A DNA stretch of 64,000 nucleotides, taken from Hevea brasiliensis. Taxonomy: Eukaryota; Streptophyta; Magnoliopsida; Malpighiales; Euphorbiaceae. The position numbers were made by a program, and so were the translations under genes. The notes under the pieces are model-generated. The model did no database searches, was not told where the DNA came from, and worked only from the letters and a program-made list of their open reading frames with translations. Location: positions 98,100,190 to 98,164,189 of the forward strand of contig NC_079501.1 in NCBI RefSeq assembly GCF_030052815.1, read 5' to 3'. Positions 1 through 12,926 of this stretch are shown here, piece after piece. The stretch's first letter is position 1, and the number at the start of each line of letters is the position of its first letter.

Positions 1-215
1 TTCTAAAGAAAATTCAACCTCATTATCCAATGATCAAATTCAACATACATTTGAATGTCATAATGATAAGCCAGAGTAAAACCATATACAGCGTATGAAG
101 TACTTGGTCAACCCATATAAAAGATGAAAATCTAACTGGTTTAATGGGATTTTTAGACATCACATTATTCATAACCACCAGACCCAAAAACAGGCTTATG
201 AATAACACACATTAC

Positions 216-2862
216 CTGGCCTAATAAAATCTGATAACCCAAAATCAATAATCTTCATGGGAGCATCGTCATCTCTTGTGGTAAAAAGGAAATTCTGCAA
301 GTAGGCACAGGTTACTTGTTAAAAGTTAGAATCAAAGTTGGAGACACAATCATGGCAACTTGAAGAAGACATAAATCTGGCTTTATCATTCCATAACATA
401 TAATTTCTAAACGTAACAGCATATGCACATATGTGAATATGATTATGTACGAGCATACATATGTGTGCACATGTTTATTCTGCTATACCTCAGGCTTAAG
501 ATCCCGGTGCACAACACCTTGAAGATGACAAAAGGCAACTACACTTAGGATTTGCACAACAATAGATTTAGCATCTTCCTCTGTGTATCTTCCACCTCTA
601 CAACAAGTAAGTCACCGAGATTAGTATCAAACACACAATTCAACAGTTAAATGATAAATCACGCCAGTATTAGAGAATAAATATATTCCTGTTCTCAGGG
701 AGGTGACGCTACATATTCCTGTATTACCTTGATAAAATTCTGTCTAGTAGTTCTCCACCTTCGCACAATCTGCAAATAACAAGATTTGTAATACTTCAGA
801 ATATATTTTCATGTTTTCTTATGATGTAGAAAGCAAGCATATAATGGAGAGCTCATTATCACTATCAACTTCATCTGTAGAAAATATAAAATAACAACAA
901 AAATCTAAACAAAACCATTCTAAGATGTTAAAATGAGGAAAAGAACACAAGAAGTTACTGATAAAAATAAGTCCAATAAATATATACATACTCCATGACC
1001 ATGTAGACATTATTGGCATCCTCAAAAGCATCATGAAATTTGATCATATGCTTATGCCCCGATAGAGCTTTCATTATTTTTATCTCCCGACGAACATCTT
1101 CAATGGATATTGCTGTTGTCATCTGCATTTCACACTCATTTAATTACCAAAACACCATAAAGTGAAACTCATGGCAATCCACTTATTGAGATAGCCAATT
1201 ACTGGTATTAATGAGGCAGTAAAAAAATACAGTTAGCTCCACTAAGATAAAGAATACTTGGAAGCTTTATCACAGTACGATGCAAACTTCAACAACATAA
1301 TCAGCATTGCCAAAAAGCATTTTGCATTAAAATGTCAGTCCATGCTTGTAGGACACTGCATCATTCTGGCAAGCAGATATGATATCAATTAGTGCATTCT
1401 ATTCAACAGCCATCACATTTCCCTTATATCTTAGGAATGAAGTTACAAGTTCACAAGCAACCTTATTAAAATTTTTGGACTGCATTAGAGGAGTAACAAC
1501 ATTTTCTTCACAAAAAACATTCAATAGAGATAGAAAATTCCATACCCGCATTCTGATCTCAGGTTTCATTTGTTTCATGGACTAGCGTTTGAAGTGTATA
1601 AAATTGTTCAATAGAAAATTATTTTTTTGTATATATCGAACACCAAAAAAATAATTTACCATTGACTTCAATATTCCAATCAAACAAGAAAATATAATTC
1701 ATTTTTGTCAAAAAAAAAATTACAAGTTAATTTTCTCAAAAACAGCAAAAAAAATCCTGATAATTTATTTCCATAAAATAAATGGAGCCTAAATATCATC
1801 ATAATAATTGTCTCACATGTAACAATTTCCCCAATCAACACGGAAGTATCTAAGTGTCCATAATAATTGGTGATTTTTTTAGCTTTCTTTAAAAACTAAT
1901 ATTACTTAGGAATGAATTATTAGGTATTCCTGTCATTTGTCATTCTCTGTGGAATCCACTATGCTAAGTTATACAGTTTCAGCAAACTCTGCATTCGGGT
2001 AGTGCGCATTATCTTCAGCAGAATAAATTACAGTAACACTACCCAACAATTATGGAAAGCTCCACCACAAGCCATGTGCTTTAATACTCTACAAGACAAC
2101 CCTTCGACGATTTGTCACCAACGTCAATTTCCAACAAGTTGCAACAAGCGAAACTTCTCAATATTCTTGAGAATTTAACAAAACAGGAATTTTTAGTGGT
2201 AGTGTGAGAAAATAAATCCCAATGTAAGGTCAATCATTTTGGCTAGAAATCATTGAAATTAACTAGAAACTACGTAACACTCCATTGACTAGCTCGTTCA
2301 ATTCCGCAAACTAGGGGGAAAAGGTGTAGTAATAGCAAATAGTAGCACATGCACCTTGGCTTTGGAAATGATCTTGACGGCGACTGGCTGTCCCCTGAGC
2401 TCCCTCTCTTCCCATAGCCCAGCAAGTGTAACCAAAATGCCCTCGCCCAACCTCCCTCCCCAACTCGAACTTGGCCGGAAAATTATTCGCGTAGCCAAAA
2501 CTCTTATCCAGCTGCCTCTCGCCCTCACCTCCCTCTCCATCCTCTGGTATTGGCACCTCCTTGGGCGGCTTAGTCTGCCCTCGCCGCCTCATAATCGCCA
2601 TGATCGGCTTAGCCGGAGACGGAGGCGGCAAAGGCCACCTGAACTTTCTTCCTGGAGTACCCGCCTCGGAAGGAGACGGCGGAACTCCAGCCGGAAGAGG
2701 ACTTTGGAATGGGCTAGCCGCGAATGGGTTACAATCAGTGGAAGACGGTGTCTCCACCGGACGTTCAGTTGGAGGTGAAGACGACGGCGGTTTAAAGTGG
2801 GTGGCGGGTGTGATTCCATCATTTTTGACTGCGGATACGTCTTTGCTACAGCAAAGGCCCAT
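216..2862 (-). CDS. CDPK-related protein kinase (CRK), 5' part, frameshifted
   Basis: Serine/threonine kinase of the plant CRK family (CDPK-like kinases with degenerate EF hands, usually membrane-anchored). Five exons are visible on the minus strand: 2862-2355, 1122-992, 769-728, 597-489 and 294-216, all with GT..AG borders and matching phases; the rest lies left of the window. The N terminus MGLCCSK fits N-myristoylation plus palmitoylation. A Pro/Ser-rich linker follows, then the glycine loop [15 protein letters not shown], the lysine strand [11 protein letters not shown], the segment [17 protein letters not shown], the catalytic loop HRDLKPENF and IIDFGLSDF. Exon 1 is 508 nt although both its ends are phase 0, so it is 2 nt short; the frame breaks near 2400-2412 between [10 protein letters not shown] and [10 protein letters not shown]. 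It is either a sequencing or assembly error in a GA-rich run or a damaged gene. The family assignment is firm; functional status is not. Confidence 0.9.
1583..1792. mobile_element. Degenerate MITE-like insertion in CRK intron 1
   Basis: The right half of this AT-rich block shares a TTTTCTCAAAAA-type core and a terminal motif ending in ATGGAGCCTAA with the better-preserved element at 11246-11476. The left end is poorly defined. It is probably a decayed non-autonomous DNA transposon inside the 1.2-kb first CRK intron. Confidence 0.35.
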
Positions 2863-5800
2863 CGTCGGATATGGAGACGGAGGTGGTGGTAATGTTAGTT
2901 AATTAGTTAGTTAGTTTGATCGAGTAAATTAAAAAAAGTAAGATCATCGGACGGTGAAGAATTTAGCTTAGACACATTTTACAATCCAAGTATTTGTACC
3001 GGCGAAAAAATCAATAGCCATAGAGAAGAGAGAAGCAGAAGATGAGAGAAATATTTGAAGACGCGGGCTGGTTCGCTTCGCTAAGCTTGAGAAGGAAATA
3101 AAGCTAGCGTTACAAGGAATAACGCACATTGACTGGCCAAGGGAAACCCCAATCGCTTGGGATCTTTTAAGCAAGAAACGACACAGAGATTGCCGTTGAA
3201 GGTGGCCACATTCCTCTTTGAAGTCATCGCTGGTGGTAGAGGATGGGTGGGTCATCCTCATCCATTGTTTGCTGAAATGAAAGGAATCCCAATATTTGAC
3301 TAATTATTCTAGCCGTATTGCGATCGATAATCACATATTCACATTCGAAAGCCTAGAAAATGCTTTGGTACAACAATGTCCAAATTGGCATGCCTTCAAC
3401 ATTATCTAGTTTGACAAATCTTATAATTAAATTTAAAAGTAAAAAAAAAATCTGATTTTTAATCCAAATTGAAGTTGAATTAATCAAAATCGATTTAATT
3501 CAATTTCAATGGATTTCATTTATTTTATGAAAAATGAGTTATATATAAAAAATATATTTTTATTGTTTAATTATAGCGTTAAAAGCCTGCTTGGCTTTTG
3601 GCCAATAGTAAGGACATTATGAACCTGGAGTTATATACTTGGTTCGATCCCCTCTCTCCCCTAAAAAAAAAGTTATAACATTAAGTTATAGTATGTATTT
3701 ACATTATATATGTATAAATATTTTACATTTTAATGAGATTATTAAATTTTATAAATTAAAAAATGATTCATTCTTTTAAAAATATTTGACTTAATTTTTC
3801 TTTAATCAATAAAATATTTTTTGTTAATCACTTTCATAAGTATTCAAAATATTAGAAAATATAAAAAATATTATCACGAATTTTTTTTTCATGAAATAAA
3901 TGTTAAATTTAAATTTAATCGATTATAATTTAATTTTAATCAGTTTTATTTTGATCAAAATCGGACCGGCCATATCTGCCAATCCATGTCAAAATCTAAC
4001 CAAAAAAAAAAAAAAAAGCCTTCTCAATTTTGTTTCTCTGGTTTGTCTGTATCTCAAGAAATAACTTAAATGCGAAAAATATTTTATGAGAAAATAATTT
4101 GTTTTAGTATGTTTACACTATAATTTTATTTAATATTTTTAAGCCACAATTGATTTATGCATTTAAAATATTAAATTAAATTATCTGTTTAATGTAACTT
4201 TCCCCATAATTTAAGCCGGTAAAAGATTACATCAACGAATATTAATTATGTACAATTAGATTAATTAAATAATTATTCATATAGATAGGTATTATTTATT
4301 AATAATTATAGATATTTAATATTTAAAACATCTACCGAATAAAATAAGTATAAAATGGAGTTGTGAGAAAGTGGCAAAGTGATGTTAGTAGATGGTTGTA
4401 AGAGATAATGGATGGTTGTTGGTGGTTATAGGAGATTTCAAGAAGTGGGTTAGTAGAGATAAAAGTGTGGCAAGTGGTGGAAGCGATAACGATCAAACTT
4501 AGCTATCAAACATGCTATTATTTATAAATTGACGTGCTAACTTTCAAAAAATAATAATAAATTGATCAATATTTAATAGACAGTTCAAATTTTCTCTAAT
4601 TTCAATAATTTTTATATAATTTTTAAATAATTTTTTATGTTTCAGTGTAGTAGCAGTTTCAATTTTAATATTTTATTTTTAATTTAAGCAAATAATTTAT
4701 ATGTTTTGTGTAAACATTAATTCATGTGATTAATCTTTTTTATTTTCAATACCATTTATAGCTTTCTTGCCAATATTTTAATTCTTGCGAATTTACTTTT
4801 AGTTTCCAATGTTAGTTTATAATTTCTGCACATATTTGCTATTCAAATAATCATTTCATTTGATTTTCATGGCATAATTTACTTTATAAATAATAATTTA
4901 ATTCTCTTACGAGACATATTTATATTTTTTAAGTGATCAAATTATTTTTCTATAAAATGATTAATTTATTTTTTAATACATATATTTAATTTTCAACAAA
5001 ATGCTCTATTTATCTTTTCAATATAATATTTATATTTTTATAATAATTAATTTACTTTTCAAGCACGAATTTATCTTTTAATACAAAAGTTTCCTTTCAA
5101 ATATTCTCAAGTGGTTAAGTTCTTTTTTAATTTCACAAAAGTTGAACGAGTAGAGATTCTAACGAAGCGCATGATATTAGAGTTAGGAAATCCAATAAAA
5201 AATTAAGTTTTTTTTTTTCACCAATTATTTTATTTTATAAGTTTTTTTCTTTTTTTTTTTGCCAATCGTTTAAGAAGATAAACCATATCAGTATACAATT
5301 ATTTTATATTGAAATCATATGTGTTATTGATATGTTCGTAATTCAGTTCACAATTAAAAAAAGGTTATCCGTATTTTCAACACATGTAAATTTTTTATTT
5401 TATTATGAACTATTACAAAAAATTATTTTATTAAAAAATAAAATTTTTATTATATAAAATAAAAAATATTTAAATCTAGATTTACCGTCATCATAAATGA
5501 TGTTACTTATGTTACGTCTATGAATTAGATTTTAACCTTTAAAGCTGTGTGCTATGATGAGGATCTCTCAAGAAAAGAAATTATAATTTGAGAAAAATAT
5601 CAATACTACATTATCAGTATGTAAAGTAGTAAGATACGTCTCAATTACAGCATGCTCATGTTGTAAGAATTTATTGTCAATGAGAGACATCCTAGCCGTG
5701 ATTGGAAGCTCTATGATGAAGAAAAATTAAATAAAAAAAAATATAAATTGTTATTTTTTTGTGAGATAAATTGTGGTCGTTGCACGTGGCTCGCGAGTAT

Positions 5801-6696
5801 CGAAGTTAAGCGAGAATGAGGACATACATGAAAGACCTATACCACGGTTAGTCTTACCTTGTTATTGCGGTGTTTGCTACGTTTTGGGAACTCCTTAATC
5901 ATAACACTTTTAAAATAGCATAATAATTTTTTAAATAAGTTTTTTTTTTTTTATTTCAAATAAGTATTTTCTTCATCAATTAAAAATTAATTTATTAAAA
6001 AACATATTAAATTACAATAAGTAAATATCTATAAAAATCACGTATATGAACATATTGATATTTATAATACTCATATTAACTCCAAACTCAATTAAAATTC
6101 ATTATAATTTAATCAAATTGATCTCAAATATAATAATTATTATTATTCAAATAATTTCTGAGTATGTTTAGATTTATATATTTTAATTAGCAATCTATAT
6201 AAATAAATATATTTTTATTAATAACTTTATTAAATAATATTAATTATTTTAATAGTCATTAATTATTTTAATAGAGTTATTTTAATAATTATTAATTATT
6301 TTATTAATAATTAATTATTAGATATTAACCATTAATAATTAATTATTTATATAATGAATTAAAGTAAAAATATTTAATAAAAATAATTATTAAATTAAAT
6401 ATTAAATATAAAATAATTATATCATTTGATTGATTATAATTAAAATATTTTTTTAATTTTTAAAATTAAAAAGATAAATTTTCATGATCTATTATTAAGG
6501 TACTATTTTAGCAATGGTGCCTGTAAATAATAATCAAATCATGTATTTGGTACTTTCCAAAACAAAATCAAGCTCAAGTAGAAAGACTTAAGTTTGACCC
6601 AGGACCGGCGAGCAAGCGAAACTGAAAACAGAAAATGTGAGATAAACGCGGAAGTACAGCGCGTGAAACTATCATGTCTTAGAGATGAAGTTGCCC
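2863..6696. other. AT-rich intergenic spacer between divergent genes
   Basis: The first few hundred bases are the promoter and 5' leader of the minus-strand CRK gene. The remainder is very AT-rich with no convincing coding sequence on either strand; the short open frames near 2968-3261 and 6539-6772 look incidental. A SINE-like piece sits at 3577-3670. A GC-richer island near 5770-5880 was examined and not assigned. Confidence 0.6.
3577..3670 (+). mobile_element. Possible tRNA-derived SINE fragment
   Basis: A short GC-richer block in AT-rich DNA contains GGTTCGATCC (3641-3650), matching the tRNA B-box consensus, followed after about 12 bases by an A-tail of nine. An A-box-like stretch lies roughly 50 bases upstream. 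No clear target-site duplication was found, so this is tentative. Confidence 0.3.
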
Positions 6697-6703
6697 TATA
6701 AAT
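6697..6703 (+). promoter_or_regulatory. TATA box of the coiled-coil protein gene
   Basis: TATAAAT lies 333 bases upstream of the ATG at 7036 and is followed at once by GGCGGGA, which resembles an E2F site core. A CT-rich leader typical of plant 5' UTRs (about 6730-6780) follows. Spacing and leader composition support this as the core promoter. Confidence 0.55.
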
Positions 6704-7035
6704 GGCGGGAGCCTCCCATGCATCGAAATTTCTCTCCCATTCATCTCTCATTTTCTCTCTCTCTATCGTCAACTTTTAACCATTTACACTCCCAGCCCCT
6801 GCAAAACCCTCCAATTATACAAAACCCCCAAATTTTCACCTACGGTACTGTCTATGCCTCCTTCTATATCCCATTTTAATTTCTATTTCTCTCCATTGCT
6901 CCTTTTATTGTAAATTTCTATAATTTTAGGGTTTCGTTTGATCTTTTCATACAACCTAGGGTTTTTTCTTTTTTCTGCTGCGTGCTTAGATACTGGAGGA
7001 GAATTGGAGCATTATCGTAGACTTCTGTCGATTTA

Positions 7036-10000
7036 ATGGAGGCTGCGACCGGTGTCGTCGCCCCACGCGGTGCTTCTCTGTCGATGCCATCGTCTAGGAA
7101 GGAGTGGCGTGTCGTTTCCGACCACCATTCCGTTCGGAACGCCGGTGATGAGGTGGTACTTTACTAATTTTGCTACGTAATGTTTTAAATTCATTTTAGT
7201 GAATGTTCTCCTTTTGTATTTATGATCAACTAGCCAATAAAATTGATATTCAAATCTTTAGTTCGATTTCTTTATTTTTTTTGGCATTTTCTGGGTAACT
7301 AATAACAATGTTAGGATGTGTAACATGTGTTGATTTCTTGGTCATTAACTTAATGACTGGTTAATTACAGGAATTGGAACGGCCAAATTTGGGGCAATCG
7401 GATGAGAGAACAATATATGAGGTAATATATTGTTGCTTTCAACAGGATTTTGGTTTGATGGTAATGGAAAGTGAACTTGATTTTTATGTTTATCAAGGTG
7501 CAGCATGGAAGAGCCCCTGCTGATGTTGACTTCTGTTCGATCAATGTGGATGGTAGTTTGGACAATGACATTATGCAGCAGCGAATTCATAGTATTACCA
7601 GGCAAAGAGAAGAGTTACAACATATGGAGATTGAACTTAAAGCTCAGCTGATCTCAAGATCTGAGATCATGGAAATGCGGAACAGATTTGATGCTCAAAT
7701 CAAAGAGTATGAAGATGCTGCTGCAAAACATAAGGTTGAAACTTTTTGAGTTTCAATTTCCAAGTTGTATGTTCATACAAAATTGTATTGAGCAATTAAA
7801 ACCTGTCATTTTGTGGAGTTAATTGGAGTAATTTTTACTTGAGGAGAAAGGTATTAAATTAAAGTAATAATAAGGTATTAAATTAAAGTAATAATGCTGT
7901 ATTGACATAAACCCTTAGATCAGATGTGTGAATTTGGCTCCATATCCACTAAATCTGTATGGTTTGCTGCATGTAATTTTGTAGCATCATGCCAATGAGG
8001 TACATTATGCATGAAATTTTGTGACAACTTGATTGTTTCTGTTTCATATGACATTCACCCTACAGTTGTGTTTTTTTTTTTTTTTGCAGGAACAACTTCT
8101 TGAAAGGGAACAAGCCATACATGAATTAGAAAGCAGAATGGAAGAGAAAGATAGAGAATTGCATGCCATTAAATTGGATAATGAAGCGGTTTGTTCATGG
8201 GTTTGTTGTGATTTTAGAGAAAGTGTTTTTGGTGAACTATGTGCACTATTGTCTCTTGTCTTATTTTTTGCAGGCCTGGGCCAAGGAAGATCTTCTCAGA
8301 GAGCAAAATAAAGAATTGGCAACATTTAGGTATGCGTAAGTGGAATTCCAACTTCAAGTTGTTTCTATTAAAGTAACACTACTTCATTTTTTATGATTGA
8401 TGCAATCCCCATCTTCTGTTAGAGATCCTAATATAGAAACAATATGGCCAAAACAAAGGTTCCCAAGAAGGCCATGCATCTCTATATTTAGGCGCTGTTA
8501 TTTTATGCTTTTATGTCTTCTATCGTTGGTTGCATTTTATTTTTATTTTTATTGTCTACTTGGTTCAAAGCTACACAATAAAATTTCAATTTTCTAAATT
8601 CTCACATATGGATTATGGAGGCCCCCCATTATTTTGTTACTGCATTACTTTCATATGGTCACAAAGGCAGCGAATAGGGGTCGTTAATAGCCAATCTGGT
8701 AATAAACTTGTTTTAATCTTGTATGAATCAACTGGGACTGTTTTTTCTGCAGAAGAGAGCGGGATCATTCTGAAGCTGAAAGGGCACAGCATATACAGCA
8801 AATACGTGACCTTCAAGAACTTGTTCAAGATAAAGAGAGGCAGATTCTTGAATTGCAGGAACAGGTCTATTGATTGGAAGTTTACATATCTGGTTCTCCA
8901 TTAAGAGTATAATTTGTGGTGTTTATTGAAAATTTTAACTAATAGAATAGCAATTTGTATTCTTCTTAGATTCTTCCTTTATCAAATTGCTGATCAATTA
9001 AATTATTTATCAATGTGAGAATCAGGAGGTCTGATATTGATCTCATCTTTCAGCATAGAGCTAATCAGGAGGCCATATTTTTGAAGGATGAACAATTGAA
9101 AGTATGGATTGCACGCGTTCAGGAGATGGATGCCTTGCAATCTACTACAAACCACTCATTACAAGTTGAATTACGAGAACGCACAGAGCAATATAATCAA
9201 CTATGGCTCGGTTGTCAAAGACAGGTTGATTTGCAATGGATTCTTTTGGCATTAATCAGATGTTGGCTTTATATTACATTTGTGTGCCCTGTATGCTTGC
9301 TTCAATCTGTATGTCTATAAGTGGCAACGGTTTCATCTTTTTCTTGGCTGGCAAATCAGTTTCTTCATTTTGCTTCTGATATTTGTTTTAATCCTTGGTA
9401 TACTTAAACTCATGCAGTATAGATCTGATTAGTACTTGCTACTTGATAAACAATGTGATGCTGCTAGTCTTCTTGCCAAAGTTTGATTTATTTGCCCCTT
9501 TGGGTTATTGATGTCAGTTAGCAGAAATGGAGAGACTTCATTTGCATACTGTACAACAGCTTCATCTTGAGCTAGCTGATGCAAAAGAAAGGAGTGGAAC
9601 CTACCCTGAAGAGTCGCGCATATCCCAGACAAGCTCAAAGGATATATCAAAGTTTGGTCAAAGCAATGTAAACCAATTAGATGTTAATGCAAATGGTGCA
9701 ACAAGTGCTGACAATGGACCACTTCCAAATGGGAATGCAGATAATGCTTCAAACCAGGTAGGATTGCTTTTCATTGTGGTTATTTTATCACTGAAAAGAA
9801 GTATCTGATATCAATGTCAGTATGAGCTTCTGTGAAAATTTTAATAATCATTGCCATTTATTATGGATATACACTGTGAATAGCTCTCCTCTTCTACTAA
9901 ACATGATTATGATATATTGGCAACATTTCAATGCATTCCATAGATTTTTTTATTAGCTGGTTGCCTTGCCATGCATGTTGTGTTGCTCAACTATAACTTT

Positions 10001-10057
10001 AGCCTCTTAATAAATTTGTTATGGGTGCTATTTAATTTGTGGATTTTGGCAAAATGT

Positions 10058-10108
<51 letters not shown>

Positions 10109-10825
10109 GTGGATAAGATTAGTGAGGTGTTACAATAATTGATACGAAAACCAGATAAAGTGACAAAAAGAGCATCACCAATATTAGTCCAGTTGATTGA
10201 ATGACTGGGGCTGGGCTTGGACTGCAGGCCAAAAGACGCTTTAGTTGTCTTCCAGGAAGATTGTACTTTGGATGCTTTGGGTGTCTTATTGACCATTGAA
10301 GGAGAAAACTTTTGGTGGGGAACTTCCAAATTCAATTGCAACAGTACCTTAAGTACACTCTACATTAAAGTTATGTTCCCCACATTGCAACAAATCACTG
10401 ACCTCATGTGGTTTTGCTTAGCTGTTGGAGTGGGTGGGGTTCTCACTTGTTCTTGTGTTGGGTTCACTAAGTTCAAATCATCTGTGGTAATAACTATAAT
10501 GGTAATGAATATTCCAAAGGATTTGTCTAATGACACTTATTTTATGTCTAGCGGTTAATTGCTCATTATAAAATTTTGTGCCACTTGCTATTTTTCAATA
10601 ATGAATAATTTTAGAGTAGTTTTTCTAGTTTAATTTCTTCTTGTTATGCCTTGTGACATTGGTTTTTAAGTCTTCCATAATTGCTTTTAATGAGGTTCAT
10701 GGTTGTTCCTCATTTGAGCATAAATTAACCTTCCCATGATTTGCCATCACTTATTGTATGTCGGGGCTTGTGAACAATATCAAATCTTGTTATTTTATCT
10801 TCACTCAAGCAAATTGCATTACTAC

Positions 10826-10866
<41 letters not shown>

Positions 10867-12880
10867 CCCCAAAAAAAAAAATAAAATAAAATAAAATAGT
10901 TGCCTTACCTTCTTAGACCATTCACTCATATTAGTTGCCTCCAACCCATAAGCTAAGCCATAGAAATGAATATGTAATTGTTGTTGCTTCGTGAAATATT
11001 ATAAGTTTGGTTGGGCTTTTTAAACATGGAGATTAGTTTCCTCATTTCTGTTTTAGCTCAAACCTTTGATAGTTTTAAGTACGGTCACATTGTGCATGAG
11101 GCTTATTCTCAGGCAAGTGTCACATGGTGCCTCATGTTTCAAGTTTTTATGGATAACAAGTCTAGAACTTCTATACTTATGTATATGAATGGGTGATTGC
11201 ACAAATATTACTTGTATATTAGAGTATTTGAATTTTATTATGTTTTAAGCTTTGTTTGTTTGACAAAATATTTATTAGAAAAAATTTGTTGCATGTTTTG
11301 GCACTTGGGTTATTTAGGAAAATTGGGAAAATATTTTACTGATCAAAGGGAACACTAAGACATTTTTTAGGATTGTGACCAAACAATAGAAGATAAGTTA
11401 TTTTCTCAAAAAATGTTATCTTGGAAAATATTCTCCACAAACAATTTTTATTTTCCGTGAAACAAACGGAGCCTTAGTGATTTAATATACTTTAATGAGA
11501 TTTTTGGATAGCTTAATGTGAGGTAGACATAGTTTAAATTGTAAACTTAGTTGTTTTTGCTTTATTATACATGCTTCATGCATTGCAAGTTCAGTGAAGG
11601 CCAATCTGGTGATAGGGAAGGAGTTAGTTTGAATGGAGTGGTACTGTCCCAAAGTAATCACTTTAAATATCTAGGCTCAATCCTTCAAGTAGATGGGGGA
11701 TGTGAGGAGGATGTTAGTTATAAGATTAAAGCCGGATGGTTGAAGTGGAGACGTGCCACGGGAGTTTTATGTGATCGTAAGATTCCTAATAAGATGAAAG
11801 GAAAATTTTACTGTACAGCCATACGACCAGCTATGTTATTTGGTAGTGAGTGTTGGCACTGAAAGAGTCGTATGAGTCTATGATAAGAGTTGCAGAGATG
11901 AGAATGTTATGGTGGATGAGTGGCCATACTAGACTAGATAAAGTCCGTAATGAGAGTATTAGAGAAAAGGTAGGAGTGATGCCAATTGAAGATAAGTTGA
12001 GAGAAGGGAGATTGAGGTGGTTTGGTCATGTGAAGCGTAGACATACGGAGACTGCAATTAGACAAGTAGAGCATATTAGGTTAGAGGATAGAAAGAAAAA
12101 AAGGGGTAGACCTAAATTGACTTGGAAGAGAGTAGTACAACATGACCTAGAAACATTACACATTTATGAGGATTAACTCAAAATCGTTTAGAGTGGAGAA
12201 AGCGAATCCATATAGCCGACTCTAAATTTTTGGGATAAAGGCTTAGTTGAGTTGAGTAGGCTATCTGGTATACAAGAAGTGGAACTAATGGTTAATCTAG
12301 TGTACATGCAACACAGCTTTAGGAAGAGATTGGTGATGGGTTGGAAGAGTTCTACAAGTTATGAATTATGGCATGGTTGTGAGTGTGGATGATGGGAAAT
12401 AATTAATGAGTCATGGTGTTAACTTATTATGTCCCATGTAGAAAATCAAATGCTTCAGTATATACATGTGATAAATTAGTGGTAGAAGGAGAGAGAAAAA
12501 AAGGGGGAGACCTAAAATGACGTTATAGGGAAGTAGTATCAAAATATTTATAATTTTTTAATATTAATGTGGAATTGGTCTCAAATAAAGTTGAATGGTG
12601 AAAAAGGATCCATATAGCCGATCCCAACTAGTTTGGGATTAAGGCTTAGTTGTTGTAGTGGTGTTAACTTCTTTAAATCTGTTAAACTAACGCCTTGTTT
12701 CCGACACTTTTGTGTTTGCACGTTCTTTTTGTAAACCAATTGATAGATGGATGATAGATATGAAGGGGTTAATTTGATCAAAATATGAGGGTTGCAAGTT
12801 GGAGATAGAGAGAGATGGGCCGTAGATAAATAGAAAGACATGCAGGGAGTTAATTGGTCAAATATGAGGAATGCAAGTGT

Positions 12881-12926
<46 letters not shown>

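Noticed and set aside
2356..2778. 140-residue plus-strand open frame over the CRK first exon
   Set aside because: Antisense shadow of a GC-rich exon with a clear kinase translation on the minus strand.
5770..5885. Possible 5S rRNA or 5S-derived SINE: CGAAGTTAAGCG followed later by ATGAAAGACC
   Set aside because: The 12-base match is about what chance gives in a window this size, the downstream 5S control motif is 9 bases out of place, and the rest does not align.
10217..10558. 113-residue open frame in intron 8 of the coiled-coil gene
   Set aside because: No domain pattern, between microsatellites, and not needed for continuity of the host gene.
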